A DNA stretch of 64,000 bases from JAWLCA01 sp050485905. Its GTDB lineage: Bacteria > Pseudomonadota > Alphaproteobacteria > Rhodobacterales > Rhodobacteraceae. The translations under genes and the position numbers were made by a program. The stretch spans positions 1 to 64,000 of the forward strand of contig JBJHCH010000005.1 of NCBI GenBank assembly GCA_050485905.1, given 5' to 3'. This document shows, piece after piece, positions 35,716 to 44,781 of this stretch; position 1 is the first letter of the stretch; the number at the start of each line of letters is the position of its first letter. The notes under the pieces are model-generated. The model was given only the letters and a program-made list of their open reading frames with translations. It did not search any database and had not been told where the DNA came from.

Positions 35716-38667
35716 ATGAGCGTTGAGACCAAAGACCTGCCCGACTACCGCGACACCGTCTTCCTGCCGAAAACCGACTTCCCCATGCGCGCCGGCCTCC
35801 CCGCCCGCGAACCCGCCTGGCTGACCCGGTGGGAGGAGATGCGCCTTTATGACCGCCTGCGCGAAAAGAAGGACCGCCCCCCCTTCATCCTCCACGACGG
35901 CCCCCCCTACGCCAACGGCCACCTGCATATCGGCCACGCCCTGAACAAGATCCTCAAGGACATGGTGGTGCGCTCCCAGCAGATGATGGGCCACGACGCC
36001 CGCTACGTCCCCGGCTGGGACTGCCACGGCCTGCCCATCGAATGGAAGATCGAGGAACAGTACCGCGCCAAGGGCCTCGACAAGGACGAGGTCAACGTCG
36101 TCGATTTCCGCCAGGAATGCCGCCGCTTCGCCGAACACTGGATCGACGTTCAGCGAGAGGAATTCAAACGCCTTGGCGTCACCGGCAAATGGGACGACCC
36201 CTACCTGACCATGGACTACCATGCCGAGGCCGTGATCGCGGCGGAGTTCATGACATTCCTGATGAACGGCACGCTCTACCAGGGCTCCAAACCCGTAATG
36301 TGGAGCCCGGTGGAAAAGACCGCGCTCGCCGAAGCGGAGGTGGAGTATCACGACCATCAGAGCCATCAGGTGTGGGTGCGGTTTCCGGTGATTGAAAAGC
36401 GCGGCCAGTACAGTCTTGATGAGCTAGGTGAGGGAGATTCCTCCTACGCCGCAAACAAGTATGCTGACGCTTCGGTCGTCATCTGGACAACGACCCCTTG
36501 GACAATTCCGCAGAACCGAGCTGTCGCTTTCAATCATGACATCTCCTACGGGCTCTACGAAGTAACGGAGGTGGCCGAGAATAGCTCAGCTAAGGTTGGC
36601 GAAGCTTTCATTCTCGCTGACAAACTCGCTCAAGCTGTATTGGATGCTGCGAAGGCAAAAGCTGTCAGATTGGCCAAATGCCGCTCGACGGACTTTGAGC
36701 GTTTTATATTGGCCCACCCCTTCCGGGGCGTGGACGGCACCAACGGTGAATGGGACTATCCCGTCCCCCTGCTCCCCGCCGACCACGTCACCGACGAGGC
36801 CGGCACCGGCTTCGTCCATACCGCCCCCAGCCACGGCGACGACGACTATCAGATGGGCCTGAAGTTCAACCTGACTATGACCCACAACGTGCTTGAAGAT
36901 GGCAGCTTCCGCGCCGACCTGCCGCTGTTCGGCGGCCAAGCCATCCTGACGGCCGAGGGGAAAGAGGGCCCCGCCAACGTCAGCGTCATCAAGCAACTTG
37001 CCTATGCCGGTGCGCTCTTCGCCAAGGGCAAGCTGAAACACTCCTACCCGCACTCCTGGCGGTCCAAGGCGCCGCTGATCTACCGCAACACGCCGCAGTG
37101 GTTCGTCGCCATCGACCGCAAACTGGACGACGGCATGGGCGAACACGGCGACACGATCCGGGAACGCGCGCTGACCTCCATCGACGAACTGGTCACATGG
37201 ACCCCGCCCACCGGCCGCAACCGGCTGCATTCGATGATCGCCGCCCGCCCCGACTGGGTGCTGTCCCGCCAGCGCGCCTGGGGCGTGCCGCTGACCTGCT
37301 TCACCCGGCGCGGCGTGCTGCCCACCGACCCCGACTTCCTGCTTCGCGACGAGCAGGTGAACGCCCGCATCGTGGCAGCGTTCGAGGCCGAGGGCGCCGA
37401 CGTCTGGTACAAGCCCGGCTTCAAGGAGCGGGTGCTGGAGGGGCTGCACGAGCCTGACGCCTACGATCAGGTTTTTGATATACTCGACGTGTGGTTCGAC
37501 AGCGGCTCCACCCACGCCTTCGTCCTGCGCGACCGCAAGGATGGTGCGGCGGACGGCATCGCGGATCTCTATCTGGAAGGCACCGACCAGCACCGCGGCT
37601 GGTTCCACTCGTCCATGCTGCAGGCCTGCGGCACAAAGGGCCGCGCGCCCTATCGCGGCGTGCTGACCCACGGCTTCACGCTGGACGAAAAGGGCATGAA
37701 GATGTCCAAGTCGCTCGGCAACACCGTCGCCCCGCAAGAGGTGATCGAGGAATACGGCGCCGATATCCTGCGCCTCTGGGTGGCACAGGCGGACTATACG
37801 GTCGACCTGCGCATCGGGAAGGAGATCCTGAAGGGCACCGCCGACAGCTACCGGCGGCTCAGGAACACCCTGCGCTTCATCCTCGGCAACCTCGATAGCT
37901 GGTCGGCCGAGGAGGCGGTCGCACCCGCCGACATGCCAGAACTGGAACGCTGGGTGCTGCACCGTCTGGCGGAACTGGAAACCCAGGTGCGCAAGGGCTA
38001 CGCCGCCTACGATTTTCAGGGCGTGTTCCAGCGGCTGTTCAACTTCGCCACCGGCGATCTGTCGTCGTTCTACTTCGACGTGCGCAAGGACGTGCTCTAT
38101 TGCGACGCCGCCGACAGCCCGCGCCGCCGCGCCGCGCGCACGGTGCTGGACATCCTGTTCCACCGGCTGACCACCTGGCTTGCGCCCGCGCTGGTCTTCA
38201 CGATGGAGGATGTGTGGCTCTCGCGCTTCCCCGACAGCGACGGATCGGTTCATCTGCAGGATTTCCCCGACACCCCCGCCGACTGGCTGGACGAACCCTT
38301 GGCCGCGAAATGGTCCGGCGTGCGCCAAACCCGCCGCGTCGTCACCGCCGCGCTGGAGGTCCAGCGCACCGCCAAGACCATCGGCGCGAGCCTTGAGGCC
38401 GCGCCGGTTGTCCATGTGCGCGACGAGGCGGTGCTGAAGGCGCTGAAGACGGTGAACTTCGCCGATGTCTGCATCACCTCGGACATCGTGCTGACCGGCG
38501 ACCCGATCCCGCCCAGCGCCTTTCGCCTGCCAGAGGTTCAGGGCGTCGGCGTGGTGTTCGAAACCGCCGATGGCGAGAAATGCGAGCGGTGCTGGAAGAT
38601 CCTGCCCGACGTTGGCAACCACGCCCACCCGGGCACCTGCAAACGCTGCAACGACGCGCTGGGCTGA
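35716..38667 (+). CDS. ileS: Isoleucine–tRNA ligase
   Basis: IleRS charges tRNA-Ile and proofreads valine. The 983-residue protein has the class I HIGH motif (residues 71–74), a CP1 editing domain (about 200–420), KMSKS (662–666) and an anticodon-binding domain. It ends in a C-terminal zinc finger with Cys956, Cys959, Cys975 and Cys978. This is the bacterial IleS1 architecture. A block of about 300 bases inside the editing domain (residues about 230–335) has clearly lower GC and different codon choice from the rest. The reading frame is intact, so the enzyme should work. The gene is convergent with aapP. Confidence 0.97.
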   Translation: MSVETKDLPDYRDTVFLPKTDFPMRAGLPAREPAWLTRWEEMRLYDRLREKKDRPPFILHDGPPYANGHLHIGHALNKILKDMVVRSQQMMGHDARYVPGWDCHGLPIEWKIEEQYRAKGLDKDEVNVVDFRQECRRFAEHWIDVQREEFKRLGVTGKWDDPYLTMDYHAEAVIAAEFMTFLMNGTLYQGSKPVMWSPVEKTALAEAEVEYHDHQSHQVWVRFPVIEKRGQYSLDELGEGDSSYAANKYADASVVIWTTTPWTIPQNRAVAFNHDISYGLYEVTEVAENSSAKVGEAFILADKLAQAVLDAAKAKAVRLAKCRSTDFERFILAHPFRGVDGTNGEWDYPVPLLPADHVTDEAGTGFVHTAPSHGDDDYQMGLKFNLTMTHNVLEDGSFRADLPLFGGQAILTAEGKEGPANVSVIKQLAYAGALFAKGKLKHSYPHSWRSKAPLIYRNTPQWFVAIDRKLDDGMGEHGDTIRERALTSIDELVTWTPPTGRNRLHSMIAARPDWVLSRQRAWGVPLTCFTRRGVLPTDPDFLLRDEQVNARIVAAFEAEGADVWYKPGFKERVLEGLHEPDAYDQVFDILDVWFDSGSTHAFVLRDRKDGAADGIADLYLEGTDQHRGWFHSSMLQACGTKGRAPYRGVLTHGFTLDEKGMKMSKSLGNTVAPQEVIEEYGADILRLWVAQADYTVDLRIGKEILKGTADSYRRLRNTLRFILGNLDSWSAEEAVAPADMPELERWVLHRLAELETQVRKGYAAYDFQGVFQRLFNFATGDLSSFYFDVRKDVLYCDAADSPRRRAARTVLDILFHRLTTWLAPALVFTMEDVWLSRFPDSDGSVHLQDFPDTPADWLDEPLAAKWSGVRQTRRVVTAALEVQRTAKTIGASLEAAPVVHVRDEAVLKALKTVNFADVCITSDIVLTGDPIPPSAFRLPEVQGVGVVFETADGEKCERCWKILPDVGNHAHPGTCKRCNDALG
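36400..36715 (+). other. Compositionally atypical block inside ileS
   Basis: By hand count bases 36421–36720 are about 53% G+C. Flanking ileS codons mostly end in C or G, whereas here codons such as GAT, GCT, GTA and TTG are common. The protein stays in frame. Both edges look sharp, at about 36385 and 36715. This suggests replacement of part of the gene by homologous recombination with a lower-GC relative. Confidence 0.6.
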
Positions 38668-38673
38668 CCGCCC

Positions 38674-38691
38674 GGCGCGTCGCAGCGCGCC
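38674..38691. terminator. Short hairpin between convergent ileS and aapP
   Basis: GGCGCG and CGCGCC flank a six-base loop and nearly fill the 24-base gap between the two stop codons. No T-run is present on either strand, so termination strength is doubtful. Confidence 0.3.
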
Positions 38692-39504
38692 TCAGTGCCC
38701 GAGGATCTGGCTGAGGAACAGCTTCGTCCGCTCGGACTTCGGATGCAGGAAGAACGACTCGGGCTCGTTCTGCTCCACGATCTGGCCCTGATCCATGAAG
38801 ATCACCCGGTTCGCCACCTGCCGCGCAAACCCCATCTCGTGGGTGACGCAGATCATCGTCATCCCCTCTTCCGCCAGGCTGATCATGGTATCCAGAACCT
38901 CCTTGATCATCTCGGGGTCGAGGGCGGAGGTCGGTTCGTCGAACAGCATGATCCGCGGCTTCATGCAGAGCGAGCGCGCGATGGCAACGCGCTGCTGCTG
39001 TCCACCCGAAAGCTGACCGGGGTATTTCAGCGCCTGTTCGGGGATCTTCACCTTTTCGAGGAAATGCATCGCAATCTCCTCGGCCTCCTTCTTCGGCGTC
39101 TTGCGCACCCAGATCGGCGCCAGGGTGCAGTTTTCCAGGATCGTCAGATGCGGGAACAGGTTGAAATGCTGGAACACCATCCCGACCTCGGAGCGCACCT
39201 TGTCGATGTTCTTCAGGTCGTTGCTGAGTTCGGTGCCATCCACCACGATCTGCCCCGACTGATGCTCTTCCAGCCGGTTGATGCAGCGGATCAACGTGGA
39301 TTTGCCCGAGCCCGAGGGGCCGCAGACCACAATCCGTTCGCCCCGCATAACGGTCATGTTGATGTCGCGCAGCACGTGGAAGGTGCCGTACCACTTGTTC
39401 ATGTTGGAAATCTGGATGGCGACCTCATCGGTCACCTTCATCGCGCTGTAGTCGATCTTGCGCTCTACGGCCAGTTCCGGTTGTACGAGTTCGGGCTCTG
39501 CCAT
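38692..39504 (-). CDS. aapP: General L-amino acid ABC transporter ATP-binding protein AapP
   Basis: AapP powers the polar amino-acid importer AapJQMP. The 270-residue ATPase has Walker A GPSGSGKST (residues 62–70), signature LSGGQQQRVAIARSL and Walker B IMLFDEPTSALDP, then the switch His in VTHEMGFA. Sequence and operon order match Aap/Bzt of alphaproteobacteria. It is the last gene of the operon, 10 bases after aapM. Confidence 0.96.
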   Translation of the reverse strand: MAEPELVQPELAVERKIDYSAMKVTDEVAIQISNMNKWYGTFHVLRDINMTVMRGERIVVCGPSGSGKSTLIRCINRLEEHQSGQIVVDGTELSNDLKNIDKVRSEVGMVFQHFNLFPHLTILENCTLAPIWVRKTPKKEAEEIAMHFLEKVKIPEQALKYPGQLSGGQQQRVAIARSLCMKPRIMLFDEPTSALDPEMIKEVLDTMISLAEEGMTMICVTHEMGFARQVANRVIFMDQGQIVEQNEPESFFLHPKSERTKLFLSQILGH

Positions 39505-39514
39505 GGCGGGCTCC

Positions 39515-40813
39515 TTAACGATGGTCCGTCTTCAGCTTGCGCTCCAGATACATGGAGTAGCGCGAGATGCCGAAGCAGAAGATGAAGAACAGCGCACCGA
39601 TGAAGATGAACAGCTCCCAATAGATGCCGTTCCAGTTGGTGTCGGCGCGGATGGCGTTCGACAGGCCGATCGGGTCAAGCAGGCCGATGAAGACGACAAG
39701 CGTGGTGTCCTTGAAGAGCCCGATGAAGGTGTTGACGATGCCGGGGATGGAGATTTTTAGCGCCTGCGGCAGGATGATCAGCCGCATCGATTTCCAGTAG
39801 TCCAGACCCAGTGAATCCGCCGCCTCGTACTGGCCCTTGGGCAGGGCGGCGAGACCGCCGCGGATCACCTCTGCCATATAGGCCGCGGCGAACAGGGTCA
39901 CCATGATGATCACCCGCAGGATCAGGTCGAAGCTGGTCCCCGGCGGCAGGAAGTAGTTCAGAAGCAGCGAGGCGGTGAACAGAAGCGTAATCAGCGGCAC
40001 GCCCCGGATGAACTCGATGAATCCCACGCAGACCGTCTTGATCAGGAACATGTCCGACTTGCGCCCCAGCGCCAGCAGGATGCCCATCGGCAGCGACAGC
40101 GAGATGCCGGTGACGCCGATGATGATCGACAGCATGAAGCCGCCGAAATCACGACTGCGGGTTTCCTGAATCGCAATCGGGATCAGATCCTGAAGCACGC
40201 CGGCAGCCGGGCCACTGAACGTCAGCCACCATACCACAGGCGCCAGGATCGCGCCGACAGTGCCCAGGATCGCCGAGACCGGCGCCAGCACGCGAAACAC
40301 GCCGTAGCCGACCGCAAAGCCCGCCAGCACCATGAGCGGCCCCCAGATCGAACCACCCCACAGCAGCCAGTAGGCGAGCGCCGGGTAGACGATGCTGAAC
40401 CACAGCATCTGGCGCGGCACCTGGGTGAACAGGATCGGCGCAAGCGCCACGAACATCAGCACCAGCGTCAGGTTGGGGCGCCAGTAAAGCTCTCGCGGGT
40501 AGAACCCGTAGAGCAGTTGCTGCCAGCGGTCGTTGATGACCGCGAAGCAGGCGCCTTCGGTGCCAGCAAGAATCTCGCGGCACTCCGCCAAGCTGCCGGC
40601 GTTCCACACGGAGTTGGCGAACCACGGCCCGACATGCGACAACAGCCAGAAGACGAAGTAGAGCGACAGAACCGTCAGAAGGCTGTTCAGCCAGCCCGAG
40701 AACAGATTCTCGCGCATCCACTTGATCGCGCCGGATTCGGTCACCGGCGGCGTCTGTTCCGGCAGCATCGTGTCACGAACGTAGGCGACGGTCTGGGCGT
40801 GGGTGTCGCTCAT
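39515..40813 (-). CDS. aapM: General L-amino acid ABC transporter permease AapM
   Basis: This 432-residue permease of the HisM/GltK type has eight or more predicted helices, longer than simple amino-acid permeases because of an N-terminal extension, as is usual for AapM. The ATPase-contact loop is EVIRGGLAALPKGQYEAADSLG, followed by ILPQALKISIPG. It would pair with AapQ. Only one base separates its start from the aapQ stop. Confidence 0.95.
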   Translation of the reverse strand: MSDTHAQTVAYVRDTMLPEQTPPVTESGAIKWMRENLFSGWLNSLLTVLSLYFVFWLLSHVGPWFANSVWNAGSLAECREILAGTEGACFAVINDRWQQLLYGFYPRELYWRPNLTLVLMFVALAPILFTQVPRQMLWFSIVYPALAYWLLWGGSIWGPLMVLAGFAVGYGVFRVLAPVSAILGTVGAILAPVVWWLTFSGPAAGVLQDLIPIAIQETRSRDFGGFMLSIIIGVTGISLSLPMGILLALGRKSDMFLIKTVCVGFIEFIRGVPLITLLFTASLLLNYFLPPGTSFDLILRVIIMVTLFAAAYMAEVIRGGLAALPKGQYEAADSLGLDYWKSMRLIILPQALKISIPGIVNTFIGLFKDTTLVVFIGLLDPIGLSNAIRADTNWNGIYWELFIFIGALFFIFCFGISRYSMYLERKLKTDHR

Positions 40814-40814
40814 C

Positions 40815-42074
40815 TCAGCGCTCCCGCAGTTTGACGCGGTTGTTGTAGACGTTCATGCCCGCCGAGATCAGCAGGCTGATCATCAGGTAGATCAGCATCA
40901 TCAGCAGCATCCCCTCCAGCTCTCGTCCGGTCTGGTTGATGGTGATGCCGCCGAGGGTCGACCGCAGATCCATGTAGCCCACCGCCAGCGCCAGAGAGGT
41001 GTTCTTGGTGATGTTGAGATACTGCGAGATCAGCGGCGGGATGATGACCCTGAGCGCCTGCGGCAGGATAACCAGCCGCATCGTCTTGCCGGGCCGCAGG
41101 CCCAGCGCAAACGCCGCTTCGGTCTGCCCGCGCGAAATGGCAAGAATCCCCGCCCGCACGTTCTCGGCGATGAAGGCACCGGTATAGATCGACAGCGCCA
41201 GCCACATGGCGATGAACGAGTTGCGGATATGCGTGCCGCCAGAGAAGTTGAAGCCGGCAAGTTCCGGGTGCCCCCAGTGCAGGCCCAGCGCGTAAAGCAG
41301 AACGATCAGCGGGCCGAACAGCACCAGCAGGCTTTTCCACCAGGTCTTGGGCCGGTCGCCGGTGGCTTCCTGCACTGCGGTGGCATGGCGCAGCAGCCGC
41401 ATATGCGCGTAGAATCCGGCCAGAAGCACCGCCACGATGGCCAGCAGGTCGGTGCTGATCAGAAAGATCCCGACATCAATGCTGCCGAGGCTGTTGGAAA
41501 ACAGCGGTTCCGGCACATAGACACCGCGGTTCGTAACCGCGACGGTATCGAAGAGGATCATGTTCGACGCCGCATCCTCGCCCCGGAAAGCACTGGGCGG
41601 GGGCATCGATTCGGTCATGATCGCAAAGAAGATGATGATCCACAGCAGCGTCGGGATGTTGCGAAACATCTCCACATAGACCGTCATCAGGCGCGAGACG
41701 ATCCAGTTCTTTGACAGCCGCAGAACCCCGGCGATGACGCCGATCACCGTGGCGGTGATGCAGGACACGACTGCCAGCAACAGCGTGTTCAGCAGGCCCA
41801 CCAGCATCGCCCGGCCATGGGTGCTGTCGGACGTGTATTCGATCAGGCGCTGGTTGATGTCATAGCCCGCGCGCGTTCCCAGGAAGCCAAAGTTGAAATC
41901 CTTGCCCAGCGTGCGCAGGTTCTGAACCGTGTTGTCGATCAGCCAGGCCGCGCCGGCCATCAGCAGGAACAGGAACACCACCTGTATCGTCATCGACCGA
42001 TACCGGGTGTCGTAGAGCAGCATGCTCACCCGAAACGACTCTCTCGGCGGCTCGGTTATCACGGCCATGCGCAT
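40815..42074 (-). CDS. aapQ: General L-amino acid ABC transporter permease AapQ
   Basis: The 419-residue permease has an N-terminal helix (about residues 30–50), an inserted periplasmic segment and a C-terminal permease core with the contact loop ENVRAGILAISRGQTEAAFALG followed by ILPQALRVIIPP. It is the first permease of the operon, 113 bases after aapJ, with a strong hairpin in the gap. It starts at ATG 42074. Confidence 0.94.
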   Translation of the reverse strand: MRMAVITEPPRESFRVSMLLYDTRYRSMTIQVVFLFLLMAGAAWLIDNTVQNLRTLGKDFNFGFLGTRAGYDINQRLIEYTSDSTHGRAMLVGLLNTLLLAVVSCITATVIGVIAGVLRLSKNWIVSRLMTVYVEMFRNIPTLLWIIIFFAIMTESMPPPSAFRGEDAASNMILFDTVAVTNRGVYVPEPLFSNSLGSIDVGIFLISTDLLAIVAVLLAGFYAHMRLLRHATAVQEATGDRPKTWWKSLLVLFGPLIVLLYALGLHWGHPELAGFNFSGGTHIRNSFIAMWLALSIYTGAFIAENVRAGILAISRGQTEAAFALGLRPGKTMRLVILPQALRVIIPPLISQYLNITKNTSLALAVGYMDLRSTLGGITINQTGRELEGMLLMMLIYLMISLLISAGMNVYNNRVKLRER

Positions 42075-42149
42075 TTACCCCCTGGTCCGGCCTGACGTTT
42101 GCGTTCTTCTGCGTGACCGCAGCGACCGGATTCTTTGGATCAGGTATGA

Positions 42150-42175
42150 AAAGGGCGCGCCTTGGCGCGCCCTTT
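42150..42175 (-). terminator. Hairpin terminator/attenuator between aapJ and aapQ
   Basis: On the minus strand, AAAGGGCGCG and CGCGCCCTTT form a perfect 10-bp stem with a six-base loop, 12 bases after the aapJ stop, ending in TTTTC. A partial terminator here would give more binding protein AapJ than permease, a common design for this transporter type. Confidence 0.75.
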
Positions 42176-42187
42176 CCGGTATTCGGC

Positions 42188-43204
42188 TCAGCGGAACGGC
42201 GGTGCGTAGAGCAGCCCGCCCTGGGTCCACTGCGCGTTCAGACCGCGCGCCAGACCGATCGGCGTGCCTTCACCGATGGTCGCGGCAAAGATCTCGCCGT
42301 AGTTGCCGCCCGCCGCGATGGCGCGCTTGGCCCATTCGTTGTCCAGCCGGAACATCGCACCCAGATCACCCTCGTTGCCCAGCAGGCGGTTGATCTCGGG
42401 GTTGTTGGTGCCCGCGGCCAGCTCTTCCAGATTGGCCGAGGTCACGCCCAGTTCTTCCGCCGCGACCAGCGCGTTGAAGGTCCAGAACACGATGTCCGCC
42501 CATTCCTCGTCACCATGGCGCACGAGCGGTCCCAGCGGCTCTTTCGAGATGACTTCCGGCAGAACCACATGGTTTTCAGGGTCGGCAAAGGTCGCCCGCG
42601 TGGCGGCCAGACCCGACACGTCGGTCGTATAGACGTCGCAGGCACCGGCAAGGTACTGCTGCTGCGCCTCGGCGTTGGTTTCGATCGGAACCGGCTCATA
42701 GTTCATGTTGTTGGAGCGGAAATAGTCCGCCAGGTTCAGCTCGGTGGTGGTGCCGGTCTGGATGCAGACCGTGGCGCCGTCCAGTTCCTTGGCCGAGGAA
42801 ACGCCAAGATCGCGGCGCACCATGAAGCCCTGACCGTCATAGTAGTTCACGCCCGTGAAGGTGAACTTCAGGTCCACGTCGCGGCTGAAGGTCCAGGTGG
42901 TGTTGCGCGCCAGCATGTCCACCTCGCCCGAGGCGAGGGCGGAGAAGCGGGTCTGGCCCGTGGTTCCCACGAAGTTGACGGCCATCGGATCGCCAAGCAC
43001 CGCGGCGGCCACGGCGCGGCAAACCGCAACGTCAAAGCCCTGCCAGACGCCGTTGGCGTCGGGCGCCGAGAACCCGGCGAGGCCGGTTGACACGCCGCAG
43101 TTCAGCTCGCCGCGCGCTTTCACGTCGTCAAGCGTGGCGGCAGCCGCCGCGCCAGCCATCAGCCCGGCCGCGGTGAGCGTGCCAAAGAGTACGGATTTTC
43201 TCAT
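42188..43204 (-). CDS. aapJ: General L-amino acid-binding periplasmic protein AapJ
   Basis: The 338-residue precursor starts at ATG 43204 after AGGAAGAGG and has a signal peptide (about residues 1–22, ending GAAAAA). The binding-protein blocks GELNCGVSTGLAGFSAPD, GFDVAVCRAVAAAVLGD and TTWTFSRDV match AapJ/BztA. It binds polar amino acids in the periplasm. An upstream in-frame ATG (43258) has no ribosome site. It is the first gene of the operon, behind an intergenic region with a paired 15-base repeat. Confidence 0.95.
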   Translation of the reverse strand: MRKSVLFGTLTAAGLMAGAAAAATLDDVKARGELNCGVSTGLAGFSAPDANGVWQGFDVAVCRAVAAAVLGDPMAVNFVGTTGQTRFSALASGEVDMLARNTTWTFSRDVDLKFTFTGVNYYDGQGFMVRRDLGVSSAKELDGATVCIQTGTTTELNLADYFRSNNMNYEPVPIETNAEAQQQYLAGACDVYTTDVSGLAATRATFADPENHVVLPEVISKEPLGPLVRHGDEEWADIVFWTFNALVAAEELGVTSANLEELAAGTNNPEINRLLGNEGDLGAMFRLDNEWAKRAIAAGGNYGEIFAATIGEGTPIGLARGLNAQWTQGGLLYAPPFR

Positions 43205-43346
43205 GCTTACCTCTTCCTGATCGTCCGCCCTGTCGGCGGGCGTGTTTTGCAACCCCATAGCGGGTCAAAGCGATGCTGTGAGACAACTCAGCAGTCGCAG
43301 TGCGGTCAAGCATGGAACACTTGAAATCTCTGCGTCAAGACCGATG

Positions 43347-43382
43347 GCCGCTTTAGCAGGCGCGAATGCCGCTTTAGCAGGC
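43347..43382. repeat. Two direct copies of a 15-base element upstream of aapJ
   Basis: GCCGCTTTAGCAGGC occurs at 43347–43361 and 43368–43382, 21 bases apart, or two turns of the helix. The spacing puts the two copies on the same DNA face, as expected for a regulator binding side by side. They lie about 145–180 bases upstream of aapJ and 22 bases past the end of the ATP12-like gene. Confidence 0.5.
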
Positions 43383-43404
43383 ACTGCGCGTGCAATGGCT
43401 GTTT

Positions 43405-44121
43405 TCAGTTCCCGCCAAGGGCGAGTTCGTGGAACCGAAAGGCATCAAGGAAGGCCGCCCGCTTCAGCGCCGCCGCGGCCGCGGCCTCCTCATCCGTGCC
43501 CCAGAGTTCCGCCTGCCAGTCCTCGTCGATCCGAGACGTGGCCCACAGCGCCTCGGGCGTCGCATGGCCCCTGATCGTGGCGAAGCCGATGATCAGCGAG
43601 CCGGACAATGCCACCAGATCGTGAAACGCGGTCAGGGCAAAGGGGTCCAGCGCCCGCACCGCCGCGCGCAATCGCTCCAGACTCGCAGACGGCTGATCCA
43701 CCGGAATCACCCCGGTCGTTACCACCAGCGGCGCGGACAGATCCCGCGCCGAAAAGGCCATCAGCGGATCCCAGGCCGCGGCCTGCCGCTCGACCAGCGC
43801 GCGGGGGCCGTCGGCGCGATAGCAGATCAGGTCCGACGCGCCGTAGTCGGCGATCAGCGTGGCCACCTCGTCGAACTGCCGCGTCACCTTGTCGATCGCG
43901 GAATTGGCGCTGCGCGTCATCGGCATCGTCTGCGGGCGCACCTCGCCTTCTTGCGCGCCCCATTCCTCGGCCACCGCCCGCGCCAGCGCGCGGGTCGGCA
44001 GGGAAAGCGGCGCCTTGGCCGGGGTCTTCACCGGGCGGCCGTCAAGCTCCACGGTGTATCGCCCGCCTACCTCGACCACATGCGCCGCCGTCCAGAATCG
44101 CCGCGCCGCCCAGCCGCTCAT
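43405..44121 (-). CDS. ATP12-family chaperone protein
   Basis: The 238-residue protein resembles ATP12, the mitochondrial F1 alpha-subunit assembly chaperone, and its alphaproteobacterial relatives. Family blocks seen are YTVELDGRPVKTPAK near the start, EEWGAQEG with MPMTRSANSAIDKV, and SDLICYRADGP. A role in F1F0-ATP synthase assembly is inferred from the family. Start ATG 44121 overlaps the HAD gene stop (ATGA); GTG codons further upstream are possible. Confidence 0.92.
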   Translation of the reverse strand: MSGWAARRFWTAAHVVEVGGRYTVELDGRPVKTPAKAPLSLPTRALARAVAEEWGAQEGEVRPQTMPMTRSANSAIDKVTRQFDEVATLIADYGASDLICYRADGPRALVERQAAAWDPLMAFSARDLSAPLVVTTGVIPVDQPSASLERLRAAVRALDPFALTAFHDLVALSGSLIIGFATIRGHATPEALWATSRIDEDWQAELWGTDEEAAAAAALKRAAFLDAFRFHELALGGN

Positions 44122-44780
44122 CCCCGCCACCACAGATCGGCCAGCGCCGGGGCAAGGTCGGCGAAATCCTCGATCAGCAGGTCGGCGCCCGCCGCGCGTA
44201 GCCGGTCCGGCGCGTGATAACCCCAGCCCACGGCCAGCGTGCGGAACCCCGCCGCCCGGCCCATGGCGATATCGTATTCGGTGTCGCCCACCATGATGCC
44301 GCGCGCCACACCCGTCTCGGCCGCCGCACGCATCAGCATCGACGGATGCGGCTTTGACGGATGATCGTCGGCCACCTGAGATGTCACGAAATAAGTGCCC
44401 AGATCATGTGCCCCCAGCACATGGTCAAGGCCCCGGCGCGATTTGCCCGTCGCCACCCCCATCAGCACCTCGTCGCGGGCGCGCAGCCCGTCCAGCGCCT
44501 CGCGGGCGCCGGGGTAGAGCGGCGCGGCCTCGGTCGCGCGGATGCCGGTGAAACCCTGCTTGTAGCTTTCGACCAGTCGCTCGATCTCGGCCCCCGGCAG
44601 GTTCGGCACCAGCGCCTGCATCGCCACCGGCAGCGACAGCCCGACGATGGACAGGATCGCCCCCCGTTCGGGAAGGTCATGCCCGCAATGCGCAAAGGCA
44701 TGGGTCATCGCGCCGACGATATGATTCTGGCTGTCCAGCAGCGTGCCGTCCACGTCGAACACCACCAGCCGCAGATCCAT
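44118..44780 (-). CDS. HAD-IA family hydrolase (phosphoglycolate phosphatase-like)
   Basis: This 220-residue phosphatase has the HAD nucleophile motif FDVDGTLLDS (residues 8–17), with the nucleophilic Asp followed two residues later by the acid/base Asp. It also has a later Lys motif (ATGKSRRGLD) and the acidic motif GDTEYDIAMG. The fold matches the phosphoglycolate phosphatase/beta-phosphoglucomutase group; the true substrate is unknown. ATG 44780 follows GGAGG at six bases and is preferred over the in-frame ATG at 44795. It overlaps the ATP12-like gene by four bases. Confidence 0.9.
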   Translation of the reverse strand: MDLRLVVFDVDGTLLDSQNHIVGAMTHAFAHCGHDLPERGAILSIVGLSLPVAMQALVPNLPGAEIERLVESYKQGFTGIRATEAAPLYPGAREALDGLRARDEVLMGVATGKSRRGLDHVLGAHDLGTYFVTSQVADDHPSKPHPSMLMRAAAETGVARGIMVGDTEYDIAMGRAAGFRTLAVGWGYHAPDRLRAAGADLLIEDFADLAPALADLWWRG

Positions 44781-44781
44781 C

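Noticed and set aside
36586..38628. Minus-strand open frame of 680 codons opposite ileS
   Set aside because: It is antisense to well-recognised IleRS motifs; long open antisense frames are expected at this GC content.
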